A model generated the notes under the pieces. It was given only the letters and a program-made list of their open reading frames with translations, did no database searches and was not told the origin of the DNA. From Deinococcales bacterium (GTDB lineage: Bacteria > Deinococcota > Deinococci > Deinococcales > Deinococcaceae): a DNA stretch of 8,701 nucleotides. Positions 4,971 to 8,701 of this stretch are shown here, in pieces. Position numbers and translations under genes: made by a program. Within the stretch, counting starts at the first letter, position 1, and each line of letters begins with the position of its first letter. The stretch is taken from positions 1 through 8,701 of the forward strand of contig JACMOA010000391.1 of assembly GCA_014378225.1 (NCBI GenBank), written 5' to 3'.

Positions 4971-5600
4971 TTAAGCGTGAATTCCAGCAATTTGGCGCAG
5001 TGCAATCTCATTGCTGAGCGTGATGCAGCGATAAGCTGGGGTCAGCAATCCGTCGTCGCGCATTTCACCAATCAGTTTGCTGACACTTTCACGGGTAGCT
5101 CCAGTTCCCTCAGCAATGAGTTCATGGGTAGCCTTCACAAAGGAATGTCCATTTTCATGGCGTCCCCCCAGAGAGCTGCTCGAGAGGTTGAGCAAATAGC
5201 GGGCAATGCGCTCGCGCAGTTCACCGTCTTGTATGTGAACGCCATCGTTCATGACCCGCTGTAGCTGACCTGACAAAGAGCGCAGTACGTCCCACAATGC
5301 CGCCCCCTCGAGCTGACCGGGGTACACTGCCTGTACGGTTGCGTCCGAGAGCGCAATAACCTGATGGCTGCGAGGCAAGCCGTGCAGCGCTTCTTCACCA
5401 AAAATATCCCCCGGCAGGATGTGACGCACCGTAAGGTTGCGGCCCTGTGGGGTCAGGCGTACCGCCCGTAGCAATCCCGTCTCGAGCCTATACAAACTGG
5501 GGCTGCTGTCTCCGGTGTAGTACAGAGTATCTCCACGGCGTACCGGGCGGCCTTGAGCGTCATGGTCGGCAATGCGGGGGGTAGGAACGTAAAGGGTCAT
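4971..5600 (-). CDS. Crp/Fnr family transcriptional regulator (SdrP/DdrI-like)
   Basis: The 209-residue protein has a cyclic-nucleotide-binding-type beta barrel (about residues 20-105, with [32 protein letters not shown] at 62-74), a dimer helix (about 107-135) and a C-terminal winged helix (about 155-200) with recognition segment [30 protein letters not shown]. The FGEEALHG and KATHELIAE wording closely resembles SdrP of Thermus thermophilus and DdrI of Deinococcus, global stress regulators. R77-S78 sits near the place of the cAMP-contacting pair of E. coli CRP, two residues closer to the Glu; ligand binding is therefore open. The ATG at 5600 follows AGGAG (minus strand, 5607-5611) by six bases. 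The frame is open further upstream to about 5747, but that part is unlike the family. It is likely monocistronic with its own terminator. Confidence 0.9.
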   Translation of the reverse strand: MTLYVPTPRIADHDAQGRPVRRGDTLYYTGDSSPSLYRLETGLLRAVRLTPQGRNLTVRHILPGDIFGEEALHGLPRSHQVIALSDATVQAVYPGQLEGAALWDVLRSLSGQLQRVMNDGVHIQDGELRERIARYLLNLSSSSLGGRHENGHSFVKATHELIAEGTGATRESVSKLIGEMRDDGLLTPAYRCITLSNEIALRQIAGIHA

Positions 5601-5913
5601 AGCGTTCTCCTGAGGGTAGTAATGAGTATTGGTTATGAAGTGAAAGGTTCGGTAGGTCTTGAAAGCAATTGACCTGGCAAAAAGCGTATCAAAGGTTATA
5701 CAAAAAATGTGAAGCCCAAAGCACAATACCCATTGAAGTCCGCCCACGAGTCCTCATACCCTCAAGTACAAAACTCAAACTTCTCCGTGCTAAAGGCTAT
5801 TTTTTGAGTGTCTAGTCCTCTTAGTCTCACTCGAGGGAATAGTCTGATTCTCCCTTAGATTTATCAACACTACACAAACCTTATACAAACCGTTCTCATC
5901 TGGCTTGAGCGTT
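5601..5913. other. Spacer between the deacetylase-like gene and the Crp-family gene
   Basis: This 313-bp stretch holds no convincing gene. It must contain the minus-strand promoter of the Crp-family gene. The best -10 candidate is TATAAC (minus strand, 5695-5700), but no good -35 pairs with it. A loose CRP-like dyad, TGTGA-N8-GCACA (5708-5725), lies just upstream. On the minus strand TTTGTATAA occurs at 5695-5703 and again within a near-direct repeat GGTTTGTATAA/GGTTTGTGTAG at about 5872-5893. A weak bulged hairpin (AGGGAAT with ATTCTCCCT, about 5833-5855) has no T-run. Confidence 0.5.
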
Positions 5914-6825
5914 TCAACCCCGGCACAGCACGTCCAGGCCAACCTCTACCGTTTGAGCATGGCCTTGCACCGTCAAATTGTGGTCGCGGTTGTAGCCTCC
6001 ACTCATGACACTCAGAATGGGGGTAGAGGTTTGTTTGCACCACTCGAACACCCAGCGGTCCCGTGCGGCCAGACCCTCGAGCGATAAAGTAAAGCGTCCA
6101 AAACGGTCTCCCGCCAGTACGTCCACTCCGGCTAGATAAATCAGTAGGTCCGGCTTGAAGCCCTCGAGCGCACGAAAAACCTCAGCTTCCATCACCTCGA
6201 GATAGCGAGAGTCGCCCGTTCCGTCCTCGAGCGGGAGGTCCAAAGAACTGGTTTCCTTGCGAAAAGGGTAATTTCTGGCTCCGTGAACACTCAGGGTAAA
6301 AGCTCGAGGGTCGTTCGCCAGCAAGCGGGCGGTTCCGTTGCCCTGATGCACGTCCAAATCCAGAATGAAAACCCGCTTGGCCGTTCCGCCCTCGAGCGCA
6401 AGTCTGGCGCAAAGGGCCACATCATTGAGCAGACAAAACCCCTCGGCGCGGTCCTGAAAGGCGTGGTGGGTTCCACCTGCGAGCTGCATTCCCCAGCCTA
6501 GTGTGAGGGCCTGCTCGAGCGCGGCACAGGTTCCACCCGCTGCCAGACGCGCCCGCTCCACTACTTCTACACTCCAGGGCAGGCCGTATTCGCGGATTTC
6601 GGACTTCTCGAGTTCACCCAGCCGCCAGCGCCGCAGATGGTGAGGGCTGTGAGTGTGCTCGGCCACTTCCCAGGACAGTGCGGGTGAGGGTTTCAGCTCG
6701 AGCAAACCTTTTTGTACACAACTCTGCTCGAGCCGTTCCACCACGCCCTGATACTTGTAGAGCGGATAACGGTGGCCTTCAGGCAGGGGAAAGGTGTAGT
6801 GAGCGGGTGTGTACGCGAGAAACAT
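5914..6825 (-). CDS. Histone deacetylase family hydrolase
   Basis: This 303-residue protein belongs to the arginase/deacetylase fold used by histone deacetylases, AcuC and polyamine deacetylases. The zinc-site set is intact: tandem histidines H120-H121 (AGGTHHAF), D158-x-H160 ([12 protein letters not shown]), D235 (AGVDVLAGD) and the catalytic Tyr278 (SGGYNRD). The opening [11 protein letters not shown] (15-25) and EGFCLLND (128-135) resemble the class IV (HDAC11-like) bacterial group. The substrate may be an acetyl-lysine protein or a small acetylated amine; the sequence does not say. On the minus strand the ATG has no Shine-Dalgarno, but TAACCT (6833-6838) lies seven bases upstream, as expected for a leaderless gene. 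It stands alone, 313 bp upstream of the Crp-family gene on the same strand. CTCGAG is dense here, about ten copies. Confidence 0.92.
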   Translation of the reverse strand: MFLAYTPAHYTFPLPEGHRYPLYKYQGVVERLEQSCVQKGLLELKPSPALSWEVAEHTHSPHHLRRWRLGELEKSEIREYGLPWSVEVVERARLAAGGTCAALEQALTLGWGMQLAGGTHHAFQDRAEGFCLLNDVALCARLALEGGTAKRVFILDLDVHQGNGTARLLANDPRAFTLSVHGARNYPFRKETSSLDLPLEDGTGDSRYLEVMEAEVFRALEGFKPDLLIYLAGVDVLAGDRFGRFTLSLEGLAARDRWVFEWCKQTSTPILSVMSGGYNRDHNLTVQGHAQTVEVGLDVLCRG

Positions 6826-6838
6826 AAAGAACAGGTTA
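6826..6838 (-). promoter_or_regulatory. -10 box for leaderless transcription of the deacetylase-like gene
   Basis: On the minus strand TAACCT (6833-6838) fits TANNNT and ends seven bases before the ATG at 6825, the same spacing as for the gene at 2786. There is no Shine-Dalgarno. Confidence 0.5.
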
Positions 6839-6916
6839 GGGGTTCTCGGCGGTGGATGGTTGGTGATTAGTTACGGGACTCTGGAAAAACGTTCAAAGTC
6901 ATGTTTTAAACAAATG

Positions 6917-7345
6917 TTAGGAATTGGGTTGTACCAGATGTACTTTACGTAGTTTTTCCATCCAATTGTCCCAGGTTGAAAATTCGTCTTGAGCAGACAA
7001 AGTCGTAGTGGGTACAAACTGTTCGCCCACTGGGCGGTATTTATAGCTCCAGTGGCTAATTTGCATCAGGATGGGCAGCAGGGCAATGCCTTTCTCAGTG
7101 AGGCTATAAACCACTTTTTGCATGTGGCTGGGGTCCTCGGTTTTGGTGATAATTTCTTCCTCGAGCAGCATTTTTAGGCGGTCTGCCAGGATGTTGGAGG
7201 CGATGTGTTCGTCGGAGTGCAGCATCTCACGGTAGTGCCGTTTCCCACCAAACATCAGGTCTCGGACGATGAGTAGAGTCCATTTATCGCCAAAAATGTC
7301 GAGTCCGAGGCTTACCGGACATCCCGACCTGTATTTTTCGTTCAT
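6917..7345 (-). CDS. HxlR family transcriptional regulator
   Basis: The 142-residue protein is a winged-helix regulator of the HxlR type. It opens with the diagnostic C9-P10-V11 and LDIFGDKWTLLIVRDLMFG (15-33), followed by the recognition region SNILADRLKMLLEEEII (50-66) and a wing with VVYSLTEKG (about 78-86). Family members such as YodB and HypR act as dimers and often sense electrophiles or disulfide stress through the conserved N-terminal Cys, controlling adjacent oxidoreductase genes. A C-terminal extension of about 30 residues follows the domain. The ATG at 7345 has a short GAGG five bases upstream (minus strand, 7351-7354). It is divergent from an aldo/keto reductase, its likely target. 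No clear terminator was found in the 91 bp before the deacetylase-like gene. Confidence 0.93.
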   Translation of the reverse strand: MNEKYRSGCPVSLGLDIFGDKWTLLIVRDLMFGGKRHYREMLHSDEHIASNILADRLKMLLEEEIITKTEDPSHMQKVVYSLTEKGIALLPILMQISHWSYKYRPVGEQFVPTTTLSAQDEFSTWDNWMEKLRKVHLVQPNS

Positions 7346-7356
7346 GGTTGCCTCGT

Positions 7357-7392
7357 AACTGCTTGTATTATCGTATCAGTTCATTCATACTT
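7357..7392. promoter_or_regulatory. Shared promoter/operator between hxlR-type gene and aldo/keto reductase
   Basis: AACTG (7357-7361) and CAGTT (7377-7381) form a dyad with a partly symmetric 15-bp centre. Inside it, ATTATC read on the minus strand gives GATAAT (7367-7372), a fair -10 for the regulator. On the plus strand TTGTAT (7363-7368) and CATACT (7387-7392), 18 bp apart, could serve the reductase. One bound regulator dimer could therefore cover both promoters. The assignments are tentative. Confidence 0.4.
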
Positions 7393-7465
7393 AAACCGAT
7401 TGCAAAATGCAAGCACTAGGGTCCCCTGGCACAAAAGATATTCACAAAATTCACCCCCCAATAAA

Positions 7466-7472
7466 AAGGAGA
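7466..7472 (+). promoter_or_regulatory. Ribosome binding site deciding the aldo/keto reductase start
   Basis: AAGGAGA lies five bases before the ATG at 7478. It excludes the in-frame upstream TTG/GTG-type starts from about 7400, whose translation bears no relation to the family. Confidence 0.85.
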
Positions 7473-7477
7473 ATCTC

Positions 7478-8521
7478 ATGAGCCTGACTCATTTTCGTAC
7501 TCTAGGCCGCTCTGGACTCATTGTCAGCCCACTGGCGCTTGGAACCATGACCTTTGGGAACTCGAGCTGGGGTTCGCCCGACCAGGTTTCGCAATCTATC
7601 TTCAACCATTATGTGGACGCAGGAGGCAACTTTATTGACACCGCAGACATCTACTCGAGCGGACGCAGTGAGGAGTTGATTGGAGGTTATGTCGCAGAGC
7701 AAAAGCTGCGTGACCGGGTGGTGCTCTCGAGCAAATTCAGCTTCAATGCCCAGCGGGGAAATCCTAACGCGGGCGGTAATGGGCGCAAAAATATCCACCG
7801 TGCGCTTGAGGGTTCGCTCAAGCGTTTGAAAACCGATTACCTGGACCTGTACTGGCTTCACTTCTGGGACATGATTACACCTATTGAAGAGGTACTTCAG
7901 ACCCTGGGCGATTTGGTACGAGCGGGCCAGATTCGTTACTTTGGTTTATCCGATATGCCCGCTTGGTACGCCACCAAAATGGCTACACTGGCCTCAGCAC
8001 ACCACGTTCCGGGTCCCATTGCCATGCAGCTCGAGTATTCGCTGGTGGAACGCAGCATCGAGCGTGAACACCTTCCTGCGGCCCTCGAGTGCGGAATGGG
8101 TATCACGCCGTGGAGTCCGCTGGCAGCAGGTTTTCTGGCTGGAAAGTACACCCATAAAGAGGTGGGAGCCAGTGGACAGGGTAGGCTCAGCGGCCCCAAT
8201 CCCTTCGGAAACAGCAAGTTTACCGAGCACAACTGGCACATTCTCGAGACCCTGAGAGCTGTAGCTGCCGAAGTGGAACGCCCACCTGCACAGGTGGCTC
8301 TGGCGTGGGCTTCGTCTCAGCCGGGGATTGCTTCACCCATTTTGGGAGCTAGAACCCTCGAGCAGTTGAAAGACAATCTGGCCTCACTCGAGATTGGTTT
8401 AACCCTTGAGCAGTTTCAAGCATTACATGAAATGAGTACGCTCGAGCCGGGATATAACACGATGATGGCAGATATAAAACGCAGCATCTTAGGCGGAAAT
8501 GACGTTCAGGGCTGGCGCTAA
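7478..8521 (+). CDS. Aldo/keto reductase
   Basis: The 347-residue protein is an NADPH-dependent aldo/keto reductase with a TIM barrel. The catalytic tetrad is complete: D54 and Y59 (NFIDTADIYSSG), K86 (VVLSSKFS) and H128 (LYWLHFWD). The N-terminal MSLTHFRTLGRSGLIVSPLALGTMTFG is typical of the bacterial YajO/YhdN-like branch. Later family marks are RYFGLSD, the MQLEYSLVER strand, TPWSPLAAGFLAGKY and the cofactor-binding SPILGARTLEQLKDNL near the C-terminus. Such enzymes reduce aldehydes, ketones or quinone-like electrophiles; the substrate is not readable from sequence. It starts at an ATG with a strong Shine-Dalgarno and is divergent from the HxlR-type regulator, which probably controls it. 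About 45 bp after its stop a repeat element begins; no intrinsic terminator is evident between them. Confidence 0.95.
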   Translation: MSLTHFRTLGRSGLIVSPLALGTMTFGNSSWGSPDQVSQSIFNHYVDAGGNFIDTADIYSSGRSEELIGGYVAEQKLRDRVVLSSKFSFNAQRGNPNAGGNGRKNIHRALEGSLKRLKTDYLDLYWLHFWDMITPIEEVLQTLGDLVRAGQIRYFGLSDMPAWYATKMATLASAHHVPGPIAMQLEYSLVERSIEREHLPAALECGMGITPWSPLAAGFLAGKYTHKEVGASGQGRLSGPNPFGNSKFTEHNWHILETLRAVAAEVERPPAQVALAWASSQPGIASPILGARTLEQLKDNLASLEIGLTLEQFQALHEMSTLEPGYNTMMADIKRSILGGNDVQGWR

Positions 8522-8565
8522 ACGGCTCGAGCGGGTTAGGGTTTTAGCGCGAAGTTAAAGGTTTT

Positions 8566-8701
8566 GCGCCTCCGGCGTCTTGACCTAAACGGCACCTTCC
8601 GGGCCAGGTCGCGGGTCGTTAGTAATTGGTATTTGATCGGTTTGATTTAGGGCGCTCGAGAGCAAACCATCCAATGACCAAAAACCAAGAACCCGTCGGA
8701 G
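8566..8701. repeat. Fold-back repeat element, copy 2, cut by the window end
   Basis: It starts with GCGCCTCCGGC (8566-8576), identical to the left end of the element at 4031. TTGGTATTTGA (8626-8636) matches TTGGTATCTGA of copy 1 (4055-4065), and CCAATGACCAAA (8671-8682) matches CCAATAACCAAA (4115-4126). The right end GTCGGAG reaches the window edge and would complete the inverted terminal repeat. An extra hairpin segment, GACCT (8582-8586) with AGGTC (8606-8610), makes this copy longer than copy 1. Confidence 0.65.

Noticed and set aside
5601..5747. N-terminal extension of the Crp-family protein to 258 residues
   Set aside because: The extra residues do not resemble the family, while the ATG at 5600 has AGGAG at the right distance and gives the normal length.
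7400..7477. N-terminal extension of the aldo/keto reductase by 26 residues
   Set aside because: The stretch is spacer with the regulator's promoter region; the strong Shine-Dalgarno at 7466-7472 selects the ATG at 7478.
1..8701. CRISPR array, tRNA genes, insertion-sequence transposase or prophage genes
   Set aside because: No regularly spaced direct repeats, tRNA cloverleaf signatures, transposase motifs or phage proteins were seen on either strand.

Overview
The window looks like chromosomal DNA of a Deinococcus-type bacterium (Deinococcaceae), probably a member with only moderately high GC. The reasons are: a single-strand binding protein with two OB folds (the Deinococcus-Thermus form) inside an rpsF-ssb-rpsR-rplI operon; a 17-bp palindrome matching the radiation/desiccation response motif (RDRM) of the Deinococcus DdrO regulon at that operon's promoter; a Crp-family regulator close to SdrP/DdrI; and genes with a TANNNT box seven bases before the start codon and no Shine-Dalgarno, as in leaderless Deinococcus genes. 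The assignment is an inference, since nothing could be searched.

Layout, left to right. 1-306 (+): the C-terminal part of a Uma2-family (DUF820) nuclease-like protein, then a hairpin. 501-2726 (+): promoter with RDRM, rpsF, ssb, rpsR, rplI and a strong intrinsic terminator. This operon joins three ribosomal proteins to the main DNA-repair SSB, and the RDRM suggests that all four respond to DNA damage. 2786-3505 (+): a leaderless metallophosphoesterase with altered active-site motifs. 3619-4026 (+): a GNAT acetyltransferase reading frame broken by one in-frame TAG. 4031-4142: a fold-back repeat, related to a second copy running off the right end (8566-8701). 4194-4586 (+): rnpB, the RNase P RNA, with its terminator. 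4639-4828: a second, unrelated nested inverted-repeat structure.

The right half holds, on the minus strand, a Crp-family regulator (4971-5600) with a clear terminator, a histone-deacetylase-family hydrolase (5914-6825), and an HxlR-family regulator (6917-7345). The HxlR gene is divergent from an aldo/keto reductase (7478-8521, +). The shared spacer carries a dyad that could be the HxlR operator, suggesting a small stress- or aldehyde-responsive module.

The most pervasive non-genic signal is the palindrome CTCGAG. It occurs about 58 times by hand count, against roughly 2-3 expected from base composition, in genes and spacers alike. This resembles the highly iterated palindrome HIP1 of cyanobacteria. 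No CRISPR array, tRNA, insertion sequence with transposase, or prophage gene was seen.
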